NCBI GenBank assembly: GCA_036939355.1
Contig: JALLAP010000204.1
Coordinates: 1-16,339 of the forward strand
Direction of reading: 5' to 3'
DNA: 16,339 nt
Source of the DNA: Thalassiosira profunda
Lineage: Eukaryota; Bacillariophyta; Thalassiosirophyceae; Thalassiosirales; Thalassiosiraceae
Shown: positions 1 to 14,289 of the stretch, piece after piece
Layout of the letters: each line of letters begins with the position of its first letter
How positions within the stretch are numbered: the stretch's first letter is position 1
The notes under the pieces: generated by a model
What the model was told of the DNA's origin: nothing
Databases searched by the model: none
What the model saw: only the letters and a program-made list of their open reading frames with translations
Made by a program: the position numbers and the translations under genes

Positions 1-10
1 CAAGTTTTTT

Positions 11-276
11 CCTTTCCATCTTGGTAGCATCAAAAAAAGAAGAAACTTAATCAAACATAACCAAAAGCCAGTATAAGCTTACTTTAGGCTACCGGGCTGG
101 TGGGGATAAAAGAGTTAGACTTGCGTGGTTAGGGGGTTTTAGTCGAGATATTACCATCCCATGCAGTCGAATTGTTGTTGAAAAGAGTTAGGTTATGTGG
201 TTCAAGCCAAAAGAGTTATACCTTGCACAGATTTGATTAAGTTTCTTCTTTTTTTGATGCTACCAAGATGGAAAGG
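11..276. repeat. Inverted-repeat hairpin element with 45-bp perfect arms
   Basis: Positions 11-55 are the exact reverse complement of 232-276 (45 of 45 bases by eye). The arms enclose a 176-base core that is visibly richer in G and C than the flanking DNA. Inside the core, 118-128 can pair with 159-168 (ten pairs, one bulged T, one G-T), and 56-62 can pair with 191-197. The ten-base word aaaagagtta occurs three times, at 108-117, 181-190 and 209-218. No reading frame, tRNA or rRNA that I recognise lies here. It could be a mobile hairpin element, a structured RNA, an origin-related stem or a recombination product. The arm pairing is seen directly; any function is unknown. Confidence 0.85.
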
Positions 277-361
277 GAAAAGTATTAAAAAAACTAAAAA
301 TTTTAAATTGATTGGCTAGAAATAAATTTTTAATTGTTAATCATAATTTAATCTGTAAACA

Positions 362-1168
362 ATGTCGTTAACAAAAATATTCAAAGTGTTAAAAATCATG
401 TTATGTACTCCTTTAGAACAGTTTCAAATTATTTTATTATTTTCTATCAAATTGTTTTGTTTCGACTTTTCAATTACTAATTTAGTATTAGTAAATTTAT
501 TAGTATTATTATTCTTTGGTGCAATAGTTATGTTTTTTAGTTCTAATGTAGGTTCCCTAAAAACCTCTAGCTTTTTTTTCATTCCAAACACCTGACAGGT
601 ATTGGTTGAAGCGTTATATGAAGCTTCATCCCAATTATTATTTGATAACATCAACCAAGACGGTGAAAAATATTTTCCTTTCATTTCTGTTATCTTTACT
701 TTTGTTTTATTTAGCAATTTAATTGGGTTAATTCCTTACAGTTTTACGACAACAAGCCACCTTATTGTTACGTTTACTTTATCTTTTTCTATTTTTATTG
801 GCATAAATATTATTTGTATTCAAAAACATAAATTTCATATGTTATCTTTATTTATCCCTTCTAATACTTCTTTTGGTTTAGCCTTATTGCTAGTCCCAAT
901 TGAACTTTTATCGTATATTTTCAAACCTATTAGTTTAGGAGTTCGATTATTTGCAAATTTAATGGCTGGACATACACTATTAAAAGTGATCGTAGGTTTC
1001 TCTTGAAGTATGTTGCTATTAGAAGATTTTTTAGCAGTTTTGCACGTTATACCTTTATTAATTCTAGTTTTGTTAATGGGTTTAGAGTTAGGAGTAGCTT
1101 TGATACAAGCCTATGTCTTTACTATCTTGACTTGTATTTACCTAAACGATGCTATTAACCTTCACTAA
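362..1168 (+). CDS. atp6: ATP synthase F0 subunit a (Atp6)
   Basis: Subunit a of the mitochondrial F1F0 ATP synthase forms the proton half-channels next to the c-ring in the inner membrane. The frame gives 268 residues and ends in TAA. It is continuous only if TGA at 593-595 and 1004-1006 is read as Trp. The family signature [14 protein letters not shown] is present, with the essential channel arginine at residue 195. The C-terminal helix region has the usual [11 protein letters not shown] segment, and several hydrophobic membrane segments are visible. The start is either ATG 362 or ATG 398 (residue 13). The latter gives MLCTPLEQF, which resembles the usual N-terminus, so the first twelve residues may be untranslated or a short leader. 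Identity is secure; only the start is uncertain. Confidence 0.96.
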
Positions 1169-1353
1169 TCATTTTTAGTAATTATTTTGCACTAAATTTA
1201 GTTGTTAATGAAACCTAATACAGGTTAAACTCCTGCATCACCTTACGCATTTTCTGGCCGATTTCCTTTAATTTATCAAAAAAATTTATTTAAACAGAAG
1301 AACCTTGTCCCTTTATTTTTCAAACTCTGAAGTTGATTACTTCAAAGAATTTT
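1169..1353 (+). other. Spacer between atp6 and nad5 (nad5 leader)
   Basis: This 185-base AT-rich spacer has no gene that I can find. It holds a small hairpin (1212-1216 with 1222-1226) and a six-pair hairpin (1328-1333 with 1339-1344) nine bases before the nad5 ATG. The stretch from about 1222 to 1340 has a diverged second copy downstream of cox2, annotated separately. Confidence 0.6.
1222..1340 (+). repeat. nad5 leader repeat, copy 1
   Basis: The 14-base word aggttaaactcctg at 1222-1235 recurs exactly at 14383-14396. Further blocks line up in the same order in both places: ttacgcattttct against ttatgtattct, then tttaaaca, then caaactctgaagt against caaactatagaagt. This looks like one ancestral leader present twice and since diverged. 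It could hold a promoter or an RNA-processing signal. Confidence 0.55.
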
Positions 1354-3366
1354 ATGTATCTATTGTTAATTTTCTTGCCATTAATTGGTTCTTTTTGTGC
1401 TGGACTATTCGGCCGAAAACTTGGACCTTTCGGAGCTTCGTATATTACGGTAAACTGTTTATTGTTTACCTTTTTTATAGCTCTTTTTGCTTTTTATGAA
1501 GTATCATTGTTTAATTGTTGCGTATATATAAAGCTTGTGCCTTGAATTAATTCAGAAATGTTAAATGTAGATTGGGGGTTTTTATTTGACTCTTTAACTG
1601 TTGTAATGTGTTGTGTAGTCACGTTTGTTTCTTCGATTGTGCATTTATATTCTACTGAATACATGGCCCATGATCCACATCTTCCTAGATTTATGTCTTA
1701 CCTATCCCTTTTTACATTTTTTATGCTAATTTTAGTGACTGCTGATAATTTTGTACAAATGTTTGTTGGTTGAGAAGGGGTAGGTCTTTGTTCTTATTTA
1801 CTTATTAATTTCTGGTTTACTCGAATACAGGCAAATAAAGCTGCAATAAAAGCAATGATTTTAAATCGAATCGGTGATTTTGGGCTTGTGATTGGGATCT
1901 TAATTATTTTTGTTGAGTATAAAGCAGTAGACTATGCTACAGTTTTCTCGATAACTCCTATTTTTGTAAATAAGTTTTTTAACTTTCTAAGTTTTGATTT
2001 TGATTTGATATCCATTATATGTTTTTTTTTGTTTATAGGTGCCGTAGGGAAATCTGCACAATTAGGTTTGCACACGTGGTTGCCCGATGCGATGGAGGGC
2101 CCTACACCTGTTTCCGCTTTGATTCATGCAGCAACAATGGTAACAGCTGGAGTATTCTTGATTGCACGTACCTCCCCGTTGTTCGAATACACACCCAATA
2201 TACTCCGCTTGGTTACAGTCGTAGGCGCGTGCACTGCTTTTTTTGCAGCTACAGTCGGGTTACTGCAAAATGACTTAAAGCGGGTCATAGCGTATTCAAC
2301 ATGTAGTCAACTAGGGTACATGGTATTTGCTTGTGGACTCTCTAACTACTCTGTTGGTGTTTTTCATTTAATGAACCATGCTTTTTTTAAGGCACTACTT
2401 TTTTTGGGAGCTGGCTCTATTATCCATGCAGTCGCAGATGAACAAGATATGCGTAAAATGGGGGGATTAAAAAAATTAGTGCCATTCACATACTCCATGA
2501 TGGTCATCGGCTCACTTGCTCTTATTGGTTTCCCTTTTTTAACAGGGTTTTATTCAAAAGATGTTATTCTCGAAGTTGCTTACGGTAAATATACAATAGA
2601 AGGCCATTTTAGCTATATTTTAGGGAGTTTAGGCGCCTTTCTTACTGCTTTTTACTCAACTCGGCTAGTGTATTTAACTTTTTTATCAGCACCTAACGGT
2701 TACAAGCCGGTAATCTGTTCAGCATACGACTCTTCTTATCAAATAACTCTCTCTTTATTTCTTTTAGTTATCCCTAGTGTACTAATAGGATTTTATTCTA
2801 AAGATATGATTATTGGTTTTGGTAGTGATTTTTGAGGAAATGCTATCTTTACCACTACTGAAAACATGAATCGAGTAGATTCAGAATTTATTAACCATTC
2901 TTATAAAATACTGCCTGTAGTTCTAAGTTTATTAGGGTCTACCTTATCATTCTCACTCTATTTATTTGGAAGCAAACTGTTAGTCAAGTTAAAATTGTCT
3001 ACTTTAGGCAAAAAAATTTATAATTTTTTTAATAAAAAGTGGTTTTTTGATAAAGTATACAATGAATATATCAGTCAATTTTTTTTTACTGTTAGCTACA
3101 CAATTACGTATAAAATAATTGACAGAGGAATTATCGAAGTTTTTGGACCAATGGGCTTATCTTCAATTATAACAAAAAAAGCCTTTTATATTTCTAAATT
3201 GCAAACAAACTATCTATACCATTATACTTTTTTCATGCTGGTAGGTCTTACCTTAATGTTAGGCGCCCGTGAGTTTTGGGTGTTGGCAGGTGGTCTTGCT
3301 GACTTTAAGATTTTCATACTATTTTCTATATTAAGTTTTTTTTATAAAGAAAATTCAGTACGCTAA
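1354..3366 (+). CDS. nad5: NADH dehydrogenase subunit 5
   Basis: Nad5 is a large antiporter-like membrane subunit of respiratory complex I and takes part in proton pumping. The frame gives 670 residues, a normal length, and ends in TAA. It needs TGA read as Trp at three places (in VPWINS, VGWEGVG and DFWGNA). The start is ATG 1354, giving [14 protein letters not shown], which matches the usual family N-terminus. The core proton-antiporter motif is clear: [20 protein letters not shown] from residue 232, then [12 protein letters not shown], with the conserved Lys233 and histidines. The long C-terminal amphipathic and membrane region typical of Nad5 follows. The gene lies 64 bases upstream of cox1 on the same strand and is probably co-transcribed with it. 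Confidence 0.97.
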
Positions 3367-3430
3367 ACCCAGTAACATAAAAACTATTCTAAGAGAAAGA
3401 ATTTTTTATTAAAAAATTTTAAACATAAAA

Positions 3431-4267
<837 letters not shown>

Positions 4268-4799
4268 TAATTTAAGTCTTAAAGCGCTTTTCCCTGATTC
4301 AATTCGAAAGCATTGGGTTGGGAGCGGAAAAGAAAGTCAACTGAGAGCACTACACATGCTCGAGAAGGTTTGGCGAGCTAGGATTAATATGCGTAGGTTG
4401 ACAAAGTTGATACATGACGACTGTTCGACACTAATCGGTGCGTGTTTTCAGTGTAGTAAGGGCGCATCAACATTGTGCTCTCTGTCCAGGATGTATCAGA
4501 GAACTCTAATCACCAATGTTAGTCACTTCTTTCAGAATGTTTACACACCCAATGTGTATGTCATGCAACGCGCTAAGTTAGTCCATCGCGGGATATGTGG
4601 AAATACGCGATACCCTAAGGCTCGAAAGGGCTATTTGACAGTGAGCAATCTGTTTGGGTACGGAACCTTCATACGAGGTAATGACGATTACCAAAGGAAG
4701 GTAGGCATTCGCACTTATGCCCAAAAAACGAACATTACTGATATTTCAAGCGTTCGTCTTAGTAAGCATAAGGAAGAAAATTTATTAAATCCCAATAAA

Positions 4800-6572
4800 A
4801 TGAATAATAAACTTATTCACCTAATTGGGGACTTATCGACTTTAATTCTTGCTTACGAGCTTATCAAAAGTAACCCTGGTCAAATGACTAAAGGATCTAC
4901 GAATGACACGCTCGACGGTATTGATTTACCCTGGTTCGAGAATACGGCTAAGTTGATTAAAGCGGGTAAATACCGATTTTCTCCGTCTCGTAGAGTCTAT
5001 ATTCCTAAACCTGGGAAAGCTGAAAAACGACCTTTAACCATTGGAACTCCAAGGGATAAAGTTGTTCAAAAGGCTATCCATTTGGTTTTGGAACCTATAT
5101 TTGAGCCGACCTTTCTGGAAAACTCGAATGGTTTTAGACCCTCTAGAGGCTGTCATACTGCTTTAAAGCTAATCAAGAACCGGTTTCACGGAGTTACCTG
5201 GGTAATTGAATCCGATATCTCTGACTGCTTTCCGACGGTTAAGCATGATATCTTAATTTCATTGCTAAGGAAAAGAATCTCTTGTGATAAAACCATTGCA
5301 CTCATCAATAACTTACTTAAAGCTGGTTACATAGACTTAGGTATATTTTGTAAAGGTAAAATGGGAATATCTCAAGGTAGCATTCTTAGTCCACTCCTAT
5401 GTAATATTTATTTACATGAGTTAGACAAATTTCTATATAAATTAAAAAAGGATTTTTCTTCCCCCCCAGGTACTCGGCGCCGTAAGAATCCTATTTACAG
5501 ACAAATCCAATATAGAATAAAAAGTCCACGGTATGCGAACGAAAAGGAACTTTCTATTAAAAGATTAAAAATTCTACATAGTAAAGACCTTATGGACCCG
5601 AACTTTCGTAAACTATTTTACGTTAGATACGCCGATAATTTTATCATAGGTGTTACTGGATCCAACAAAGAAGCTAGGGAAATTCTTTCTAAAGTACAAA
5701 GTTTCCTCTCAAATTCGCTTAAAATGGATCTTAGTGACCATAAAACTAGTATAGTAAATTTTAAAAAAAAGTCCATCTTTTTCTTAGGTACTATACTTTA
5801 TGGTATTTCTAGAAGTGAAAAACCCTTGCGTACAGTTAAAAAGCCTTTATGGGATACTAGTATAAGAGTAAGAATCACTCCTAGAGTTGGTATGCATGCC
5901 CCAATCGAGAAAATTTTGACAAAATTGTACCAAAATAAGTTCCTTAAAAGGAATAAATTAGGTATTTTTAAGCCAACTGTTCTTCGTAGGGTCGTAAATT
6001 TTGATCATGCCGACATCCTTGGATACTATAATTCTATTTCCAGGGGTATCCTTAACTATTATTCTTTTGCGGATAACTTTAGTAGGATGAATACGATTGT
6101 GAAGTTTCATCTGCTTCATTCTTGTGCCTTAACACTGGCCTTAAAATATAAACTTAGATATAGATCTAAAGCTTTTAAACGCTTTGGTAGCAAATTGAGA
6201 TGCCCGGATACTGATAAAGAATTTTTTATTCCTAAGGATTTTCGACGCACAAACTCATTTCTTATTAATCCCTTACCTATTGATTCTACGATCTCTAGAA
6301 AATGGAATAAGAAGCTTACTAAATCTAGCTTATTTAAAGCCTGTGCTATATGCGGGGCCACTCCTGCTGAAATGCATCATAAACGTAAGATCCTAGATCT
6401 TCTTACAAAATATAAAAAAGGTAAAATCGATTTTTACACCATGCAAATGGCTAGTATCAATCGTAAACAAGTACCACTATGCAGGCTACATCACAAAGCG
6501 TTGCACCAAAATAAGCTAACTGAAGCTGAAAAAATTGCATTCGCGGAAGGTGTGAAAAATCAAAAGCTTTAA
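4800..6572 (+). CDS. Intron 1 reverse transcriptase/maturase/HNH protein
   Basis: This is a group II intron-encoded protein of the mitochondrial-like type: it should help fold and splice its intron and, if active, drive its movement. ATG 4800 is chosen because it immediately precedes the RT0 region (NNKLIHLIGDLSTL); the frame is open further upstream, with an in-intron ATG at 4251, but that part overlaps the domain I RNA. From 4800 the protein has 590 residues. Visible parts: NGFRPSRGCHTALKL, SDISDCF with catalytic Asp139, ISQGSILSPLLCNIY, the RT5 motif RYADNFIIGV (residues 277-286, Asp279 then Asn280), the maturase domain X block RGILNYYS, and a C-terminal HNH nuclease (CAIC at 515-518, MHHKRK, PLCRLHHKALH). 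The second catalytic Asp of YADD is Asn, so reverse transcription may be weak or lost. All four Trp codons are TGG, unlike the host genes. Confidence 0.92.
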   Translation: MNNKLIHLIGDLSTLILAYELIKSNPGQMTKGSTNDTLDGIDLPWFENTAKLIKAGKYRFSPSRRVYIPKPGKAEKRPLTIGTPRDKVVQKAIHLVLEPIFEPTFLENSNGFRPSRGCHTALKLIKNRFHGVTWVIESDISDCFPTVKHDILISLLRKRISCDKTIALINNLLKAGYIDLGIFCKGKMGISQGSILSPLLCNIYLHELDKFLYKLKKDFSSPPGTRRRKNPIYRQIQYRIKSPRYANEKELSIKRLKILHSKDLMDPNFRKLFYVRYADNFIIGVTGSNKEAREILSKVQSFLSNSLKMDLSDHKTSIVNFKKKSIFFLGTILYGISRSEKPLRTVKKPLWDTSIRVRITPRVGMHAPIEKILTKLYQNKFLKRNKLGIFKPTVLRRVVNFDHADILGYYNSISRGILNYYSFADNFSRMNTIVKFHLLHSCALTLALKYKLRYRSKAFKRFGSKLRCPDTDKEFFIPKDFRRTNSFLINPLPIDSTISRKWNKKLTKSSLFKACAICGATPAEMHHKRKILDLLTKYKKGKIDFYTMQMASINRKQVPLCRLHHKALHQNKLTEAEKIAFAEGVKNQKL

Positions 6573-6607
6573 GTACAATTTTTTCTTTATTCCATACGTT
6601 TGCCGGC

Positions 6608-6641
6608 GAGCCGTATGATGGGAAACTATCACGTACGGTTC
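6608..6641 (+). ncRNA. Domain V of intron 1
   Basis: This 34-base catalytic hairpin begins GAGC, has a GAAA tetraloop near its middle and ends GGTTC, as expected for group II domain V. It lies 36 bases after the stop of the intron protein. Confidence 0.9.
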
Positions 6642-6700
6642 TGAGGGCAATGGATTAAACTAAGTGCTTTATTTCATATGTTTAATGTATTGACCCCTAC

Positions 6701-6954
<254 letters not shown>

Positions 6955-7493
6955 TGAAGTTAACGTCTCTAACTCTTATTGGTAAGTACAAGCATTTCTT
7001 ACCTGATCTGGTTTTACCAGTGAAGGTCAACTCTCTTAGAAATGGATTTTGTATTCTGGTTGAGGTTACACGAACCTATAAAACATTTACTTGTTGTTTT
7101 ATTCTTCTTAAAATGTTTACATTTTTTGGAGACCGTATGATCTGTGTTATGTTGCACTTAAATAATTATTCTTATATAGCTCTTAGTCTAGGAGTAAAAG
7201 CGAGACGAAAGATAATGAAATTCGCAGGGGACGGGGCAACCAGTCTACTAGAGCAATCAAATAATAAAGTTTACAACAGTACTGTTACTAAGTATTATAC
7301 TGGTACTGAATTGAACAGGAATATGTTGGTGGGGTTTTCGAACCCCCGAGTCACTGCAACTTTTAGTAAGGGCGTGGTGATAGGAGTAATAAAGAAAGAA
7401 CATAAGAGAGTTTTTCAAAGATTTTACAGCAGTAAAGGAGTTAAACGTAGATTAGTGTTTGCATCTGAATGAAAAACACTAGAGCTAAACCTT

Positions 7494-9458
7494 ATGAATG
7501 ATATAAAAAAAGCTCGATGACCTAAGTCTGGTGCTAAAGCTAGCAAGCTTTTAAAGCTTCTTCAAGCCGAAATATGTCGTCTTTCTTTAACAGGTGCCGA
7601 TACAGCTGCAATGGAATTAATTGAAACTTATTCAATGAATATTGTCATAAGATATATTGCCATCAATAAAATTGCATCCCAATCTGGTGAAACTCCAGGC
7701 GTTGATAATTTCATTATAATAAACAACAGTGATAAGATTGCACTGCTATCTCAAAGTAAAAGAACTAAATTGAATTTTTCCTCAACGATGAAGGTTAAAT
7801 TGGTCGAAATCCCTAAACCAAATGGTTCTACTAGGGTTCTAGGAATCAGCACTATGTTAGATCGCGTTCTACAAACACAACTTTGTTTGTTACTAGATCC
7901 TTTCTACGAAGCCAAATATCCTGAGCATATGTATGCCTTTAGAAAAGGACGCAATACTCATCAAGCTGTAGGTTTCTTAAAAGGAATTCTAGAAAGATCA
8001 GATACTAATTATAGCGGGCTAATTTTACTCGACATAGAAAAGTGCTTTTATAGTATATCACATGAGGCCATAATTAAACATTTTGTTGTTCCCACTACTT
8101 GGAAACCTTTTCTTATGAAATGATTAAAAGCCAAGACAGTGGACAAAAACAATAAGACTTCACCAATCTCGAATTGCGGGATAGTTCCCGGATCCGTTAT
8201 CGGGCCAATGATCTGTAATGTTATTATTAACAAAGCGTTATTTAAAAAGACTAAAAATTCTAGTAAACCACATCTTTTTAAAACTTTTAAAGCAACAAAT
8301 TCAATCATAGATAAAACTAGCGGCAAAAAATTGCAAAGGAATATCTATAGACATATTATTGCTTATGCTGACGATATAGTAATAACTACTACCAATGCTA
8401 CCGAAATTGATGACATTGTAAATATTGTCTCGAACTCATTGGACAAATTTGGTTTGAAAATTTCTAAGGAAAAGTCTTATATTGTACGTCATACGGAAAA
8501 TAAGCCTATAAAGTTTAAATACTTAGGTTTTATTTTCCACTATGTACCAACAAAACATATTAAGAAAGGAGGTATTTTAACTCGACATGACGATATATAC
8601 TCTAGAAAACACTCTAAAACTCAAAATGGTACTTATCTTGTATATCCCTGTCCTAAAAAATTCCAGGATATAAAAAAGAAAAATAAATCTCTAATAAAAA
8701 TATTACTTAGAGGAAGTGTAGCTGAAGTTCTAAACAAGATCAATCCTGTTATACGGGGATTTGCTAACTATTATACTTGGTCTAACGGTTATAATAGATT
8801 AAAAACTCTTGACGGACTTTTGTTCCGCTATTTTAAAAAGTACTTAATTAGAAAATTTAGAAATAAGGGTGTTCGTCGACCTGTTTGGGTAGCTAAAACT
8901 TTTCTGATATGTAAAACAACAAAAGACCCTAAGGGTAAGTTTACCTCTCCCTATAATTTAAAATGGCATCCTCATACTAAACTAGCCAATAATAAAGACA
9001 ATCGGAAACGATTTAAGAGTGTCTTGTTTTTATTATTACCATCTAAGATCAGTAAAATCTTACCAATTACATCTGCTATTCTACCAAAAAACTTACGAAC
9101 TGTACCGTATTATTTAATTGAGGATAAGTTCGCTCACAATTCAGCTAAGCTATACGCTAAACGGATAAATACTGATAATTACAAAGAAAAACTTTTTATT
9201 AAACAAAAAGGTATCTGTCCTCATTGCAACCTAGCTTTAGCGAATAGTGAGAAAAATGATTTTTCTTTAGACATTTTTGGTAACGATTTAGAAATTCATC
9301 ACAAAAAGGAGATTGCCAAGATGCAGAAAGTTTCTAAAAATGCACATAAAGCGTCAAATTTTTTAAACAATTTAGTTTTATTACACAAGGCTTGTCACCT
9401 TGAAATTACTTTGAAATCGGACTCCGGAGAGCCTAGTGCTGGGAGACTGGCTTGCTAG
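7494..9458 (+). CDS. Intron 2 reverse transcriptase/maturase/HNH protein (TGA = Trp)
   Basis: This group II intron protein resembles the chloroplast- or bacterial-like class more than those of introns 1 and 3 (VEIPKPNGSTRVLGIST, DRVLQTQLC, AFRKGRNTHQAV). From ATG 7494 it has 654 residues. The frame is open upstream to ATG 6954 (also ATG 7215), but that part overlaps domains I-III, so the start is uncertain. It needs TGA read as Trp at 7518 and 8121, and at 7470 if longer. Catalytic Asp180 (LLDIEKCF) and YADD (Asp293, Asp294) are present. The RT4 motif reads GIVPGSVIGPMI, with Pro232 where PQG has Gln, and Gly for the usual Ser before Pro. Domain X (IRGFANYYTW) and an HNH domain (CPHC from residue 575, LEIHHKKE, LLHKACH) follow. 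The stop codon at 9456-9458 lies inside domain V, which is unusual. Confidence 0.9.
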
Positions 9459-9462
9459 GTTC
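9429..9462 (+). ncRNA. Domain V of intron 2
   Basis: This 34-base hairpin begins GAGCCTAG, has a GAGA loop and ends CTAGGTTC. The last ten codons and stop of the intron protein overlap it, so the same bases are both coding and catalytic RNA unless the protein is cut short. Confidence 0.88.
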
Positions 9463-9496
9463 GGGTGGAGTGAAAAGTTTGGTTAATATCTATTAA

Positions 9497-12604
<3,108 letters not shown>

Positions 12605-12691
12605 GTTGTCGACCTCTTTTAAGTTGCCTTTAAAGGCGAAATTTTCGGACTGTGTCCACTATTAACCAGAGTTTTACTCTTATACCCATGG

Positions 12692-12725
12692 GAGCCCGGT
12701 GCGATGGAAGTCGCACGCCGGGATC
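12692..12725 (+). ncRNA. Domain V of intron 3
   Basis: This 34-base hairpin begins GAGCCCGG, has GGAA in the apical loop region and ends CCGGGATC. It is more GC-rich than the domain V hairpins of introns 1 and 2. It lies 87 bases after the intron protein stop. Confidence 0.88.
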
Positions 12726-12756
12726 TGAGGGGGGTAATTATAATACCCAACCCACA

Positions 12757-13141
<385 letters not shown>

Positions 13142-13159
<18 letters not shown>

Positions 13160-13214
13160 GCAGAACAGTGGTTTTCAAAACCAAAGGGCAAGGGTTCAAG
13201 TCCCTTTTTTCCTG
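13142..13214 (+). tRNA. trnW(uca): tRNA-Trp (UCA anticodon)
   Basis: This is a 73-base cloverleaf. The acceptor stem is AGGAGAA with TTTTCCT (one G-T pair) and the discriminator is G13214. The D stem is GTTC/GAAC. The anticodon stem is GTGGT/ACCAA with the outer pair mismatched. The loop TTTCAAA gives anticodon TCA. The T stem is AAGGG/CCCTT with loop TTCAAGT. A UCA anticodon reads both UGA and UGG, which agrees with UGA being Trp in the protein genes. The tRNA overlaps the 3' end of cox1 by 18 bases. Confidence 0.93.
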
Positions 13215-13527
13215 AAATAATATCTTTTCGATTCTAGAAGATTTTCCGCCCCATTTTTTATAATAGTCTAAAGTTATTCCAATTTTACGGCAATCTGTAT
13301 TCTCTAAGTCTTGTTTTTGGCAAATTTGTATATTTTAAATAATAGCTACATTGAAGTTATGCTTTCTTTTATTATTCAAGCAATACGGGGAGGCAAAAAC
13401 CATTAATGATAAATTTCCTAAAAAACTTAGTACATGGCTCGATGCTTTAAACCGTTAGTAAAAACGTTTTTAGTTATTCAAACTTATTTAGACCGTAACA
13501 AGAATAACATTACTTTTTAATAAAAAA
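13215..13527 (+). other. Spacer between trnW and cox2
   Basis: This 313-base AT-rich spacer has no intact gene. Most of it is taken up by the decayed copy of the cob leader and first codons (about 13261-13455). The remaining stretch before the cox2 ATG is AT-rich with no feature that I recognise. Confidence 0.6.
13261..13455 (+). pseudogene. Decayed copy of the cob leader and 5' coding end
   Basis: This stretch lines up in order with 15271-15475 around the cob start. Matching blocks are taatagtctaaag against taatagtttaaag, aagtctt, ttggcaaatttgta (exact, 13317-13330), and a start codon followed by a diverged reading frame. From ATG 13359 it reads MLSFIIQAIRGGKNH then stop, against [15 protein letters not shown] in cob. 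Weaker matches continue past the stop (acttagtacat against acttaatacac). The protein-level similarity suggests that this was once coding. It is now broken after 15 codons. It may still work as a leader or promoter for cox2, which starts 73 bases further on. Confidence 0.65.
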
Positions 13528-14289
13528 ATGATTTTTATAACACAATGTGATAGTCCAGCACTTTGGCAAATTTATTTATCTGACCCTGCAAGTATTACTA
13601 TGGAAGGAATTCTAATTTTTAATAAACATTTACTATTTTTGTTAACTGTAATTGTTTTGTTTGTTGGGTGATTATTGTTTTATACTATATACTATTTTAT
13701 AGAATATAATAACAAGTTTAGTTCAAAATTTGTTCATTCGAAAGAATTAGAAATTGTGTGAACTTCGATCCCAGCTCTTTTACTTTTAGTTTTATCTACC
13801 CCTTCGTTTACTTTGTTATATGCAATGGACGAAATCTCAGAACCGGAATTAACCCTAAAAATTTTAGGTCATCAATGGTTTTGAAGCTATGACATTTCTG
13901 AGTTTAACTCTTGCCAAAAGCAAGAACAAAGTTTAAAATATGTTTGTTATATGATGGCGTTAGATGGGTTACCTACAACTAAACAAGGGTATTTTAGATT
14001 ATTAGAAACTAATAAAAGGGTTATTTTACCAACAAACACACATTTACGGCTTTTAGTTAGCGCCGCTGATGTACTACATAGCTGAACTGTCCCATCATTT
14101 GGTTTAAAAGTCGATGCTTGTCCAGGCAGACTAAACCAAGTGAATTTGTTTATTAAACGTATCGGTGTTTTTTTTGGACAGTGTAGCGAAATCTGCGGCG
14201 TAAACCATGGTTTCATGCCTATAGTTATAACTTCATTACCAACGGTACAATTTCACCATTACATAATGACAAAATTAGAGTTAAGTTAA
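13528..14289 (+). CDS. cox2: Cytochrome c oxidase subunit 2
   Basis: Cox2 carries the binuclear CuA site that takes electrons from cytochrome c; its N-terminal part anchors in the inner membrane and the CuA domain faces the intermembrane space. The frame from ATG 13528 to TAA gives 253 residues. Two hydrophobic helices lie near residues 30-55 and 80-100. The aromatic motif HQWFWSYDIS is present. All CuA ligands are in place with normal spacing: His184, Cys219, Glu221, Cys223, His227 and Met230. TGA is Trp in FVGWLLF, IVWTS, WFWSY and HSWTV. The gene is intact, with no intron and no split. The spacers on both sides hold gene remnants. Confidence 0.97.

Noticed and set aside
56..231. tRNA or rRNA fragment in the hairpin core
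   Set aside because: No cloverleaf with a proper T arm and acceptor stem could be drawn, and no rRNA block was recognised.
424..717. Antisense frame opposite atp6
   Set aside because: It is a shadow of atp6 on the minus strand with no recognisable protein. The same holds for the other minus-strand frames over cox1 introns, cox2 and cob.
1333..1353. TTG start seven codons upstream for nad5
   Set aside because: ATG 1354 gives the conserved Nad5 N-terminus; the extra residues are not family-like and overlap a small hairpin.
7470..8123. Intron 2 protein as a pseudogene with three stop codons
   Set aside because: All three are TGA, which is Trp in this genome, and the flanking sequence continues the RT family alignment.
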